In this document: positions 33,958-42,406 of the stretch, piece after piece
Position numbering within the stretch: the stretch's first letter is position 1
How the letters are laid out: the number at the start of each line of letters is the position of its first letter
NCBI RefSeq assembly: GCF_000689415.1
Contig: NZ_HG322950.1
Location: 186,001 to 250,000 of the forward strand
Source of the DNA: Pseudomonas knackmussii B13
GTDB lineage: Bacteria > Pseudomonadota > Gammaproteobacteria > Pseudomonadales > Pseudomonadaceae
Direction: 5' to 3'
DNA: 64,000 nt
Translations under genes and position numbers: made by a program
The notes under the pieces: generated by a model
Told to the model about the DNA's origin: nothing
Seen by the model: the letters and a program-made list of their open reading frames with translations, nothing else
Database searches by the model: none

Positions 33958-35334
33958 TCAACACTCGATGCTGCTGACGGCCAGGCCGCCGCGCGAGGTT
34001 TCCTTGTACTTGTCGTGCATGTCGGCGCCGGTGTCGCGCATGGTGCGGATCACCTGGTCGAGGCTGATGAAGTGCTGGCCATCGCCGCGCAGGGCCATCT
34101 GTGCGGCGTTGATGGCCTTCACCGCAGCGATGGCGTTGCGCTCGATGCACGGCACCTGGACGAGGCCGCCGACCGGGTCGCAGGTCAGCCCGAGGTTGTG
34201 CTCCAGGCCGATCTCGGCGGCGTTCTCGACCTGCTCGGGGCTGGCGCCGAGGACTTCGGCGAGGCCGGCGGCGGCCATCGCGCAGGCCGAGCCGACTTCG
34301 CCCTGGCAGCCGACTTCGGCGCCGGAGATCGAGGCGTTCTTCTTGCAGAGGATTCCCACCGCGGCGGCGGCGAGGAAGTAGTTCACCACGTCGTCATCGG
34401 AAGCATCGGGGTTGAAGCGCATGTAGTAGTGCAGCACCGCCGGGATGATCCCCGCCGCGCCGTTGGTGGGCGCGGTGACCATGCGCCCGCCGGCGGCGTT
34501 TTCCTCGTTCACCGCGAGGGCGAACAGGTTGACCCACTCCATGGCGCTCAAGGTCGAGCCGATGACGTTGGGCTTGCCGATCTCCAGCAGGTTGCGGTGC
34601 AGGCGCGCGGCGCGGCGCTGCACGTTGAGGCCGCCGGGGAGGATGCCTTCGTGACGCAGGCCGGCATCGACGCAGTCGCGCATGGCCTGCCAGATGTGCT
34701 TGAGGCCCTCGCGGATCTCTGTCTCGCTGCGCCACATGCGCTCGTTGGCGAGCATCAGCTCGGAGACGCGCAGGTTGTGGCGGCGACACAGCTGCAACAG
34801 CTCGGCGGCGCTGTCGAAGTCGTAGGGCAGGCGCGTGTGGTCCTGGTCGAGGGCGCCGGAGGCGGCCTGCTCGGCATCGACGACGAAGCCGCCGCCGATG
34901 GAGTAGTAGGTGTCTTCATGCAGCACCTGGCCGCCTTCGTAGGCGAGCAGGGTCATGGCGTTGGGGTGGTAGGGCAGGTTCTCGTCGAGCAGGCGCATGT
35001 CGCGCACCCAGTCGAAGGGAATGCGCCGCTCGCCGGCCAGGTTCAGCTCGCCACTGTCGAGCAGGGCGGCCATGCGCGGGGCGATCTGCGTGGGGTCGAT
35101 GCGGTCCGGCCATTCGCCCATCAGGCCCATGATCACGGCGCGGTCGGTGCCGTGGCCGACGCCGGTAGCGGAGAGCGAGCCGTAGAGCTTCACCTCGATG
35201 CGCTCGATGCGGCCGAGCAGCTGGCGCTCGCGCAGGGCGCCGACGTAGAGGGCGGCGGCGCGCATTGGCCCCACCGTGTGCGAACTGGAGGGGCCGATAC
35301 CGATCTTGAACAGGTCGAACACACTGATGGCCAT
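33958..35334 (-). CDS. sdaB: L-serine dehydratase, single-chain iron-sulfur type
   Basis: A 458-residue enzyme that deaminates serine to pyruvate. It has the N-terminal beta domain (MAISVFDLFKIGIGPSSSHT, with the SSSHT serine-site motif) and the C-terminal alpha domain with the iron-sulfur cysteines in ILCKKNAS, VGCQGEVGSAC and LTCDPVGG. The ATG at 35334 follows GAGGAG. It ends the creatinine-to-pyruvate route by taking serine made by GlyA. In P. aeruginosa sdaB is likewise beside a GlxA-type regulator gene (gbdR). Confidence 0.95.
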   Translation of the reverse strand: MAISVFDLFKIGIGPSSSHTVGPMRAAALYVGALRERQLLGRIERIEVKLYGSLSATGVGHGTDRAVIMGLMGEWPDRIDPTQIAPRMAALLDSGELNLAGERRIPFDWVRDMRLLDENLPYHPNAMTLLAYEGGQVLHEDTYYSIGGGFVVDAEQAASGALDQDHTRLPYDFDSAAELLQLCRRHNLRVSELMLANERMWRSETEIREGLKHIWQAMRDCVDAGLRHEGILPGGLNVQRRAARLHRNLLEIGKPNVIGSTLSAMEWVNLFALAVNEENAAGGRMVTAPTNGAAGIIPAVLHYYMRFNPDASDDDVVNYFLAAAAVGILCKKNASISGAEVGCQGEVGSACAMAAAGLAEVLGASPEQVENAAEIGLEHNLGLTCDPVGGLVQVPCIERNAIAAVKAINAAQMALRGDGQHFISLDQVIRTMRDTGADMHDKYKETSRGGLAVSSIEC

Positions 35335-35385
35335 GCCGGACTCTCCTCGAATGGCAATACCGCTTGTGCCGATTCTCGGTCCGAC

Positions 35386-35418
35386 TGCGACAACAAAGAT
35401 GTCCGTTCCCGACCCGAA
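35386..35418 (-). promoter_or_regulatory. candidate shared operator upstream of sdaB
   Basis: In gene direction TTCGGGTCGGGAACGGACAT and, eight bases on, TTGTCGCA. GGGTC and GTCGC starts are 24 bases apart. It is 50-85 bp before the sdaB start, a suitable place for an AraC-type activator. Confidence 0.45.
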
Positions 35419-35502
35419 AATGCACCCATCCACCGGAGCGATCGGCTGCCCGCGGGCGCCGCCAGCAGCTAGAATGCCGCCACTGTCAAAACCGAGGACG
35501 CC

Positions 35503-36153
35503 ATGAAACGCTCCCTGATCCTGCTCAGCGCCCTGATGATCGGCGCGACCCTCCACGGCTGCGGCGGTGGTGACGACAAGGCCAAGGCTGCCAAGGCCGC
35601 CGTGCCGGCCGACAGTTGCACCGGCCATCCGCTGGAGGTCGCCCTGCCGCCGCAGAAGACCCTGTATGGCTATCCCTTCATCTCGCGCAAGTGCGGCTAC
35701 AACGACGCCACCCTGGTCTACGGCAACGCCGACGGCAGCCTGCACCTGGAAGTCAGCCTGGTCGACACCGGCATGCCGGCGCCGGCCCAGGACGCCAACA
35801 GAGCCCAGGCCATCGCCTACCGCGACGCGCAGAACAAGCTGCGCGACATGACCCACTCCAGCCTCACGCTGCTCAACAAGACCCGCGAAACCGCGCTGCA
35901 GAACGGCACCGCGGACAAGTTCGGCGGCGAGGACTACCTGCCGGTGATCGACACCACCCGCATGGGCGACCCGCTCGGCGTGGTAGCACCGGCCAAGGGT
36001 GACACTGGCGACGCGACCCTCACCGGTCTGATCAAGGGCCGTTACGTGCTGACCATCACCAGCCCGGACAAGCCCAACGGCGGCAACACCCAGGCCATGC
36101 GCCAGCTGTTCGTGCCGATCGTCGAGCAGATGAAGCTGACGGCGCTGCCGTAG
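35503..36153 (+). CDS. putative lipoprotein of unknown function
   Basis: A 216-residue protein with a basic start, a hydrophobic segment and a lipobox-like LHGC at residues 17-20, followed by a Gly/Asp/Lys/Ala linker. Two further Cys in the mature part (SCTGHP and SRKCGYND) could pair. No family is recognised. It has a GAGGA ribosome site and is divergent from sdaB with 168 bp between, sharing that promoter region. Confidence 0.75.
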   Translation: MKRSLILLSALMIGATLHGCGGGDDKAKAAKAAVPADSCTGHPLEVALPPQKTLYGYPFISRKCGYNDATLVYGNADGSLHLEVSLVDTGMPAPAQDANRAQAIAYRDAQNKLRDMTHSSLTLLNKTRETALQNGTADKFGGEDYLPVIDTTRMGDPLGVVAPAKGDTGDATLTGLIKGRYVLTITSPDKPNGGNTQAMRQLFVPIVEQMKLTALP

Positions 36154-36199
36154 GGTGCCGTGGCGCATGACCGCAACGGTCATGCGCCCGAGGCTCTTC

Positions 36200-36413
36200 G
36201 TAGGAGCGAGCTTGCTCGCGAACCTCCCACCGCGAATGCCGAGCCTGTAGGGCGAATAACGCAAGGCGTTATCCGCCATCGTCCTGGCGCCGACGTTTGA
36301 CGGCGGATAACCACTACGTGGTTATTCGCCCTACGGGATCTCCGTCGCACACGGACATTCCCCTGTAGGAGCGGCCCATGGCCGCGAATCGCGCGCATGG
36401 CGCGCTCCTACAA
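36200..36413. repeat. cluster of four palindromic repeats
   Basis: Between the lipoprotein and ltaA lie a REP copy (36200-36223), two GGCG-ATAACC palindromes facing each other (36247-36277 and 36302-36337), and a third type with GTAGGAGCGGCC and GGCGCGCTCCTAC ends (about 36366-36413). The 315-bp gap holds nothing else. Confidence 0.75.
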
Positions 36414-36468
36414 TCCCTCCGATTTCGCTACGCTGCCTGCGGATGACTTTTTCCCGAGGCAGCTTTCG

Positions 36469-37515
36469 ATGTTCGACAACTCCCAGCAATTCGCCAGCGA
36501 CAACTATTCCGGTATCTGCCCGGAAGCCTGGGCGGCCATGGCCGAGGCCAACCGCGGTCATGAGCGTGCCTATGGCGACGACCAGTGGACGGCGCGCGCC
36601 TCCGATCACTTCCGCGAGCTCTTCGAGACCGACTGCGAGGTGTTCTTCGCCTTCAACGGCACCGCCGCCAACTCCCTGGCCCTGGCTTCGCTGTGCCAGA
36701 GCTACCACAGCGTGATCTGCGCCGAGACCGCCCACGTCGAGACCGACGAGTGCGGTGCGCCGGAGTTCTTTTCCAACGGTTCCAAGCTGCTGCTGGCGCG
36801 CACCGACGCCCAGGGCAAGCTGACCCCCGAGGCGATCCGCGAGATCGCCCTGAAGCGCCAGGACATCCACTATCCCAAGCCGCGCGTGGTGACCATCACC
36901 CAGGCCACCGAAGTCGGCACCGTGTATCGCCCCGAGGAGCTGAAGGCGATCAGCGAAACCTGCCGTGAGCTGGGCCTGCACCTGCACATGGACGGCGCGC
37001 GCTTCTCCAACGCCTGCGCCTTCCTCGATGCCTCGCCGGCCGAGCTGACCTGGAAGTCCGGCGTCGAGGTGCTCTGCTTCGGCGGCACCAAGAACGGCAT
37101 GGCGGTGGGCGAGGCCATCCTGTTCTTCAACCGCGAGCTGGCCGAAGGCTTCGACTACCGCTGCAAGCAGGCCGGCCAACTGGCCTCGAAGATGCGCTTC
37201 CTCGCCGCGCCCTGGGTCGGCGTGCTGCAGGACGACGCCTGGATGCACTACGCCAGGCACGCCAACCAGAGCGCGCGCCTGCTGGCGCAACTGGTCGCCG
37301 ACGTGCCGGGGGTGAGCCTGATGTTCCCGGTGGAGGCCAACGGCGTGTTCCTGCAGATGTCCGAGCCTGCGCTGGAAGCCCTCCGCCAGCGCGGCTGGCG
37401 CTTCTACACCTTCATCGGCGCCGGCGGTGCGCGCTTCATGTGCTCCTGGGACACCGACACCGCGCGGGTCGAGGCGCTGGCGCAGGACATTCGCGCGGTG
37501 ATGGGCGCCGCCTGA
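36469..37515 (+). CDS. ltaA: low-specificity L-threonine aldolase
   Basis: A 348-residue PLP enzyme that cleaves L-threonine or L-allo-threonine to glycine and acetaldehyde. The substrate and PLP segments FNGTAANSLAL, HMDGARFSNA and the Schiff-base lysine in CFGGTKNGMAVGEA are intact. The ATG at 36469 (MFDNSQQFASDNYSG) gives the length of the P. aeruginosa enzyme; the in-frame extension upstream runs into a repeat. In P. aeruginosa ltaA lies close to glyA1, whereas here about 14 kb of creatinine genes lies between them. Confidence 0.94.
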   Translation: MFDNSQQFASDNYSGICPEAWAAMAEANRGHERAYGDDQWTARASDHFRELFETDCEVFFAFNGTAANSLALASLCQSYHSVICAETAHVETDECGAPEFFSNGSKLLLARTDAQGKLTPEAIREIALKRQDIHYPKPRVVTITQATEVGTVYRPEELKAISETCRELGLHLHMDGARFSNACAFLDASPAELTWKSGVEVLCFGGTKNGMAVGEAILFFNRELAEGFDYRCKQAGQLASKMRFLAAPWVGVLQDDAWMHYARHANQSARLLAQLVADVPGVSLMFPVEANGVFLQMSEPALEALRQRGWRFYTFIGAGGARFMCSWDTDTARVEALAQDIRAVMGAA

Positions 37516-38298
37516 GTTGTCCACGGAATCCGTGGAAATCCCTGTGCGCAGCCTGTGGTCGGGCTGTGCGCAGAGCGCTGTAGGGCGCGCCAGGCCTGGC
37601 TTTGGGGCAATCGACGGAGAGCTGTTCGACGCCGTGAAAGTTGCCCCCGAAAGCTGTTGGCCCTTCTGTGGATAAGGTGTGAGTGAACGGCGCCCGGGCA
37701 GGTCCTTCAGGGCTTGCGCCGGGCTGTACGTTTTTTGACCTTATTTTCGGCGATCGCCTTGATTTTCAAGGCTTTGCGAAAGCGCGGCGAATGCCTCGCA
37801 GTTGCCCACAGTGGCTGTGGAGCGGACTGCCAGAAAGCTGTGGAAAAGCTGTCGGTGGATAGCTGCAGCACGCATGCTCCGTGAGCTTCGCCTGAGTGCT
37901 CAAAATTTCACCAAAAGCCCGTGGTAAAGGGGAGCGCTTGGAATTTCGGCGAAAACCCACCTGCCGGCTGTCCACGGAAGCTGTGGGTCCGCTTGTGACA
38001 AAGCTGTGGATAAGGTCCGCTCGGACAGGCTCCTCGGGGCCTCCCGGGGATTGCTCGAAAAACCACCGCGAAAATCGCTGAAAAGCCCGTGCGACGCGGT
38101 GTTCGATCTGCATCGACAAGTGCCTTCGGCTTGTCCACAAGTGCTGTGGAGTCACACTTCAGCAAGCTGTGGAAAACCTGTGTCGAAAGCGCTGCCATGT
38201 GCATGCCTGCTGGGGTGCCTGCGGCTGGCGATTTTTGCCCAGGAAGCGCCGGATGGCCTGCCTATACTTCCCGATACCCCTGCCTCGGGAGGTTTCCC
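37516..38298. other. 783-bp gene-free stretch with a cluster of DnaA-box-like 9-mers
   Basis: No gene was found here. Two perfect DnaA boxes (TGTGGATAA at 37667-37675 and 38005-38013) and one-mismatch forms (TGTGGAAAA at 37839-37847 and 38168-38176; TTGTCCACA at 38131-38139) occur with several two-mismatch copies, such as TTGCCCACA at 37802 and TTGTCCACG at 37518. A T-rich run lies near 37730-37750. The core CTGTGGA recurs in both directions. The real oriC lies elsewhere (no dnaA, dnaN or rpmH in the window), so this may be a DnaA-titrating or regulatory locus, or part of the upstream region of the EF-G-like gene. Confidence 0.6.
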
Positions 38299-40347
38299 AT
38301 GTCGAACTATTCGGTCGAACAGATCCGTACGGTCGCCCTGGTCGGCCATGGCGACACCGGCAAGACCCTGCTCGCCGAGGCCCTGCTGCAGCGCAGTGGC
38401 GCCATCCCCGCGATGGGCTCTCTGGAGCGCGGCGACACCCTGTGCGACGCCGATCCCATGGAGCGCGACTACCACCATTCGCTGTCCGCGGCGCTGGTCC
38501 ACCTCAGCCATGGCGATGCGCACATCCAGCTGATCGACACGCCCGGCTTCCCCGATTTCATTGGCCACGCGCTGTCGGCACTGGCGGCGGTGGATACCGC
38601 CCTGGTGGTGGTGAACGCGCAGAACGGCATCGAACTGAACACCCGGCGCATGATGCACTGGGCCGGCGAGCGCGGGCTGTGCCGGATGCTGGTGGTGAAC
38701 AAGATCGACGCCGAGCGCGTTGACCTGCCGGGGCTGCTGGCCGACCTGCGCGAAGCCTTCGGCAAGGAAGTGCTGCCGCTGAACCTGCCGGCCGGCGGTG
38801 GCACGCGGGTTTCCGACTGCTTCTTCGCGCCGGACGGCGATGCCGATTTCTCCTCGGTGGAGGAGGCCCACCAGGCGCTGGTCGACCAGGTCGTCGAGGT
38901 CGATGAGGAGTTGATGGCGCGTTACCTGGAACAGGGCTCGATCCAGCCGGAGGAGTTGCACGAGCCCTTCGAGCGGGCACTGCGCGAAGGGCACCTGATT
39001 CCCCTGTGCTTCGTCTCGGCGCGCAGTGGCGCCGGAGTGGGTGAGCTGCTCGACGTGCTGGCGCGCCTGGCGCCGAACCCGACCGAGGGCAATCCTCCGC
39101 TGTTCGAGCGGGTCGACGAGGCCGGTGGGGTGACTGCGTTCCGCTCGCGCCCCGATCCCGATGCCCATGTGCTGGCCCACGTGTTCAAGGTGGTGATCGA
39201 CCCTTTCGTGGGGCGCATGGGCGTCTTCCGTGTGCACCAGGGCACTGTGCGCCGCGACATGCAGCTGTTCGCCGGCGATGGTCGCAAGCCGTTCAAGGTC
39301 GGCCACTTGCTGCGCCTGCAGGGCCGACGGCATGAAGAGGTGCCGCAGCTGATCCCCGGTGACTTCGGTGCGCTGACCAAGATCGACGAGCTGGAGTTCG
39401 ATGTGGTCCTGCATGACTCCCATGACGAGGACCACATCCGCCTGCAGCCACTGGACTTCCCCGTGCCCATGCAGGGCCTGGCCATCGAGGCGAGCCGCCG
39501 CGGCGACGAGCAGCGCCTGGCCGAGGTGCTGCAGCGGCTGCTGGCCGAAGACCCCTGCGTGCGCCTGGACTACAACGCCTCGACCCAGGAAACCGTGCTG
39601 CGCGGCATGGGCGAGTTGCATCTGCGCTACCTGCTGGAGCGCCTGACCGGCAGCTACAAGCTGGAAGTCAGCACCCGCCCGCCGAGCGTGCCCTATCGGG
39701 AAACCGCGACGCGCCCGGCCGAAGGCCACAGCCGGCACAAGAAGCAGACCGGCGGCGCCGGGCAGTTCGGCGAGGTCTTCCTGCGCATCGAGCCTCTGCC
39801 GCGCGGGGCCGGCTTCGAGTTCGTCGATGCGATCAAGGGCGGGGTGATCCCCGGGCAGTTCATTCCCTCGGTGGAGAAGGGCGTGCGCTCGGCACTGGCC
39901 GCAGGCCCGCTTGCCGGCTTCCCGGTGGAGGACGTGAAGGTCACGGTGTACGACGGCAAGAGCCACTCGGTGGACTCCAAGGACATCGCCTTCCAGAACG
40001 CCGGGCGCAAGGCCATGCTCGACGCCCTGCGCAATGCCGGCGGCATGGTGCTGGAGCCGGTGGTGAGCATCGCGGTGACCACGCCTGACGCCAACCTCGG
40101 CGATATCACCGCCGACCTCACCGGCCGCCGCGGCCAGGTGCTGGGCACCGAGCCGCTGTCGGCGCGCGTGGCCATGGTGCGCGGCCAGGTGCCGCTGGCG
40201 GAGCTGGACGGCTACGCCAACCGGCTGAAGTCGATCACCGCCGGGCAGGGCTTCTACACCCTGGAGGCGAGCCACTACAGCGCCGTGCCGCAGGATGTGC
40301 AGCAGCGGCTGTCCAGCGGCTACAAGGCGGTGCAGGAAGAAGACTGA
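38299..40347 (+). CDS. elongation factor G-like translational GTPase
   Basis: A 682-residue protein with the EF-G domain order. The P-loop is GHGDTGKT (16-23), the G4 motif NKID is at 134-137, and domain IV-V signatures follow (HKKQTGGAGQFGEV, GVIPGQFIPSVEKG). The G3 motif reads DTPGFPDF, so Phe84 replaces the His of the canonical DxPGH that stimulates GTP hydrolysis on the ribosome. This and the short switch regions mark it as an EF-G paralogue rather than the main factor. The ATG follows GGGAGG by seven bases. The long upstream region has the DnaA-box cluster. Its cellular role is not known. Confidence 0.88.
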   Translation: MSNYSVEQIRTVALVGHGDTGKTLLAEALLQRSGAIPAMGSLERGDTLCDADPMERDYHHSLSAALVHLSHGDAHIQLIDTPGFPDFIGHALSALAAVDTALVVVNAQNGIELNTRRMMHWAGERGLCRMLVVNKIDAERVDLPGLLADLREAFGKEVLPLNLPAGGGTRVSDCFFAPDGDADFSSVEEAHQALVDQVVEVDEELMARYLEQGSIQPEELHEPFERALREGHLIPLCFVSARSGAGVGELLDVLARLAPNPTEGNPPLFERVDEAGGVTAFRSRPDPDAHVLAHVFKVVIDPFVGRMGVFRVHQGTVRRDMQLFAGDGRKPFKVGHLLRLQGRRHEEVPQLIPGDFGALTKIDELEFDVVLHDSHDEDHIRLQPLDFPVPMQGLAIEASRRGDEQRLAEVLQRLLAEDPCVRLDYNASTQETVLRGMGELHLRYLLERLTGSYKLEVSTRPPSVPYRETATRPAEGHSRHKKQTGGAGQFGEVFLRIEPLPRGAGFEFVDAIKGGVIPGQFIPSVEKGVRSALAAGPLAGFPVEDVKVTVYDGKSHSVDSKDIAFQNAGRKAMLDALRNAGGMVLEPVVSIAVTTPDANLGDITADLTGRRGQVLGTEPLSARVAMVRGQVPLAELDGYANRLKSITAGQGFYTLEASHYSAVPQDVQQRLSSGYKAVQEED

Positions 40348-40418
40348 TCCAGGACAAGCCATCGCTTGTCGGCAAGGCGTTGAATGGACTCGACGCCCTG
40401 CTTGTGGACAACTTCACC

Positions 40419-40631
40419 ATGGCCAAGAAATTCCCCCTGAACCCCAGCCACCCCGAGCGCATCTGCTGGGGTTGCGACCGCTATTGTCCGGCCAATGCCA
40501 TGGGCTGCGGCAACGGCGCCAGCCGCACCCAGCATCCGGTGGAAGTATTCGGCGAGGACTGGGCCGATGATGCCGGCTGGGGGCTCGACGCCGCTCCATT
40601 GCCGGCCCCCGAACCGCGCACCGAGCGCTAG
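40419..40631 (+). CDS. small DUF3079-type cysteine-rich protein
   Basis: A 70-residue protein with a tight set of cysteines (ICWGCDRYC and MGCGNGA) that probably binds metal, and the conserved HPVEVFGEDW segment. Function is unknown. No strong ribosome site was seen before the ATG at 40419. It converges on the cyclotransferase gene and overlaps its end by four bases. Confidence 0.75.
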   Translation: MAKKFPLNPSHPERICWGCDRYCPANAMGCGNGASRTQHPVEVFGEDWADDAGWGLDAAPLPAPEPRTER

Positions 40632-41275
40632 GACGACACCTTGCCGCAGCAGCGCGCCAGCAGGGCTTCGAGGTTGAGGTCGGGCATGGCGCAGGCGCGC
40701 AGCGCGCTGACTGTCTGCTCGACATAGTCGCGCGTGGTGCCGAAGTGGCCCTGGGCGCTCTCGAAAACGCGCTGCACGATGCAGTCCGGCAGCGAGCCGG
40801 CGTAGCTGGGCAGGTGGCGCTCGAGGACGAAACCCAGCGCGCGTACCCGGCTACCGTCGTCCAGGCGGCAGTTCAGCCATTCCGGGCGGTAGGAGGCGTA
40901 GGGCATTTCGCGCTGCCAGAGGGCGAAAAGGTTGGCGTCGAGCCCGTCGTCGGGCAGCCGGTAGGCGAAGCCCGAGCAGGAACCGCCGCGATCAAGACCA
41001 AGCACCAGGCCGGGCATTTCCGGAGTGCCACGGTGCGTCAGCGACCACAGGTAGAGCCCGCGGTGGTAGCCATGCACCCGCGCGCGGCGGGCCTCGGCCA
41101 CCGGGAACTCCGGGCGCCAGATCAGCGAGCCATAGGCGAACAGCCAGACGGGTCCGCCGCCGTGGTCGGCCATGGTGATTTCCAGCGAGGCGCGCAACTG
41201 CTCCGCGCTGTGTCGTTCCGGTGCCCCCAGCACCGGCGGATAGAAGGGATCGTCGGGCGTATCGGACGAATTCAT
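40628..41275 (-). CDS. gamma-glutamylcyclotransferase, ChaC-like
   Basis: A 215-residue protein of the ChaC family, which breaks glutathione to 5-oxoproline and Cys-Gly in the cytosol. The substrate-loop motif VWLFAYGSLIWRPEF is at about 43-57, and the expected Glu lies in WQREMPYASYRPEW. Length is usual for the family. It overlaps the convergent DUF3079 gene by four bases at its 3' end. Confidence 0.85.
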   Translation of the reverse strand: MNSSDTPDDPFYPPVLGAPERHSAEQLRASLEITMADHGGGPVWLFAYGSLIWRPEFPVAEARRARVHGYHRGLYLWSLTHRGTPEMPGLVLGLDRGGSCSGFAYRLPDDGLDANLFALWQREMPYASYRPEWLNCRLDDGSRVRALGFVLERHLPSYAGSLPDCIVQRVFESAQGHFGTTRDYVEQTVSALRACAMPDLNLEALLARCCGKVSS

Positions 41276-41384
41276 GCGTAACCCCCCAGCTACAACACGC
41301 TGTCAGAAAAGTTAGCGGATGTAGGAATCTGACTGAAGGGGTTGCCCGGCAAGACACCTTTAACCGGACGAATGGTGGGGAAAA

Positions 41385-41545
41385 GAAGAAAAAAGGCCGC
41401 TCTCCCCTGCCTGAGTATGGAAAAGCGGCCTGAAAACAACTTCTGAAGGCCCTTTATAGAGGCTGCGTATTGCAGCGGTTTTACAGCCGAAACCGTCAGA
41501 CCTGGCTTTCAGACATAAAAAAGCCCGACGCTGAGGTCGGGCTTC
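41385..41545 (-). terminator. tandem terminators downstream of metNIQ
   Basis: Read on the minus strand, AAGCCCGAC-CTCAGC-GTCGGGCTTTTTT (41517-41541) comes first, about 30 bases after metQ. A second hairpin, AGGCCGCT with AGCGGCCTTTTTT at 41388-41432, follows. The remainder of this 296-bp gap is empty. Confidence 0.85.
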
Positions 41546-41571
41546 TTCGGTAGGACGGGTCGTACAGGCGA

Positions 41572-42354
41572 TCAGAACGCCGGCACCACGGCGCCCTTGT
41601 ACTTGTCCTGGATGAATTTCTTCACTTCCGGGCTGTGCAGGGCGGCGGCCAGTTTCTGCATGGCGGCGCTGTCCTTGTTGTCCGGACGGGCGACCAGGAT
41701 GTTCACGTAGGGCGAGTCGGAACCCTCGATGGCCAGGGCGTCCTTGGTCGGGTTCAGCTTGGCTTCCAGCGCGTAGTTGGTGTTGATCAGCGCCAGGTCG
41801 ACCTGGTTCAGCATGCGCGGCAGGGTCGCGGCTTCCAGCTCACGCACCTTGATCTTCTTCGGGTTGCCGACGATGTCCTTCGGGGTGGCGGTGATGCTCT
41901 TGTCGTCCTTGAGGGTGATCAGGCCGACCTTGGCCAGCAGCAGCAGGGCGCGGCCGCCGTTGGTGGCGTCGTTGGGGATGACCACGCTGGCGCCTTCGGG
42001 CAGTTCGTCGAGCTTCTTGTACTTGCTGGAGTAGGCGCCCAGCGGCTCGATGTGCACGCCGGTGACGGCGACCAGGTCGGTGCCCTTGGACTTGTTGAAC
42101 TCGGTCAGGTACGGCTGGTGCTGGAAGAAGTTGGCATCCAGGTGCTTCTCGGCGACCTGGGTGTTCGGCTGCACGTAGTCGGTGAACTCCTTGACCTTCA
42201 GCTCCACGCCTTCTTTGGCCAGCATGGGTTTGACGAAATTGAGGATCTCCGCGTGCGGAACCGGGGTAGCGGCGACGCTCAGGGTGTCGGCGGCCTGGGC
42301 CAGCGGGGCCGAGATGGCCGCGGCGGCGGCGAAGGCGGCAAGCAGTTTTTTCAT
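41572..42354 (-). CDS. metQ: D-/L-methionine ABC transporter binding protein
   Basis: A 260-residue exported protein. The signal segment (MKKLLAAFAAAAAISAPLAQA) ends in a type I site rather than a lipobox. The mature part carries NlpA-family features: VAATPVPHAEILNFVKPMLAKEG, the QHQPYL ligand-pocket motif and the VIPNDATNGGRALLLL segment. It delivers methionine to the MetNI importer encoded just upstream. Confidence 0.92.
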   Translation of the reverse strand: MKKLLAAFAAAAAISAPLAQAADTLSVAATPVPHAEILNFVKPMLAKEGVELKVKEFTDYVQPNTQVAEKHLDANFFQHQPYLTEFNKSKGTDLVAVTGVHIEPLGAYSSKYKKLDELPEGASVVIPNDATNGGRALLLLAKVGLITLKDDKSITATPKDIVGNPKKIKVRELEAATLPRMLNQVDLALINTNYALEAKLNPTKDALAIEGSDSPYVNILVARPDNKDSAAMQKLAAALHSPEVKKFIQDKYKGAVVPAF

Positions 42355-42406
42355 TGTTCGCTCCTTTTGGGACTTTTTCTGTGCCCGCGGATGGCGGGCC
42401 TTGCGG

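Noticed and set aside
37516..38298. Chromosomal replication origin oriC
   Set aside because: The DnaA boxes are real, but none of dnaA, dnaN, gyrB, rpmH or rnpA is in the window, and neighbours are ltaA and an EF-G-like gene. Kept only as a DnaA-box cluster.
36469..38298. CRISPR array from recurring CTGTGGA units
   Set aside because: Units are irregularly spaced, occur in both orientations and match DnaA boxes; there are no direct repeats with uniform spacers or cas genes.
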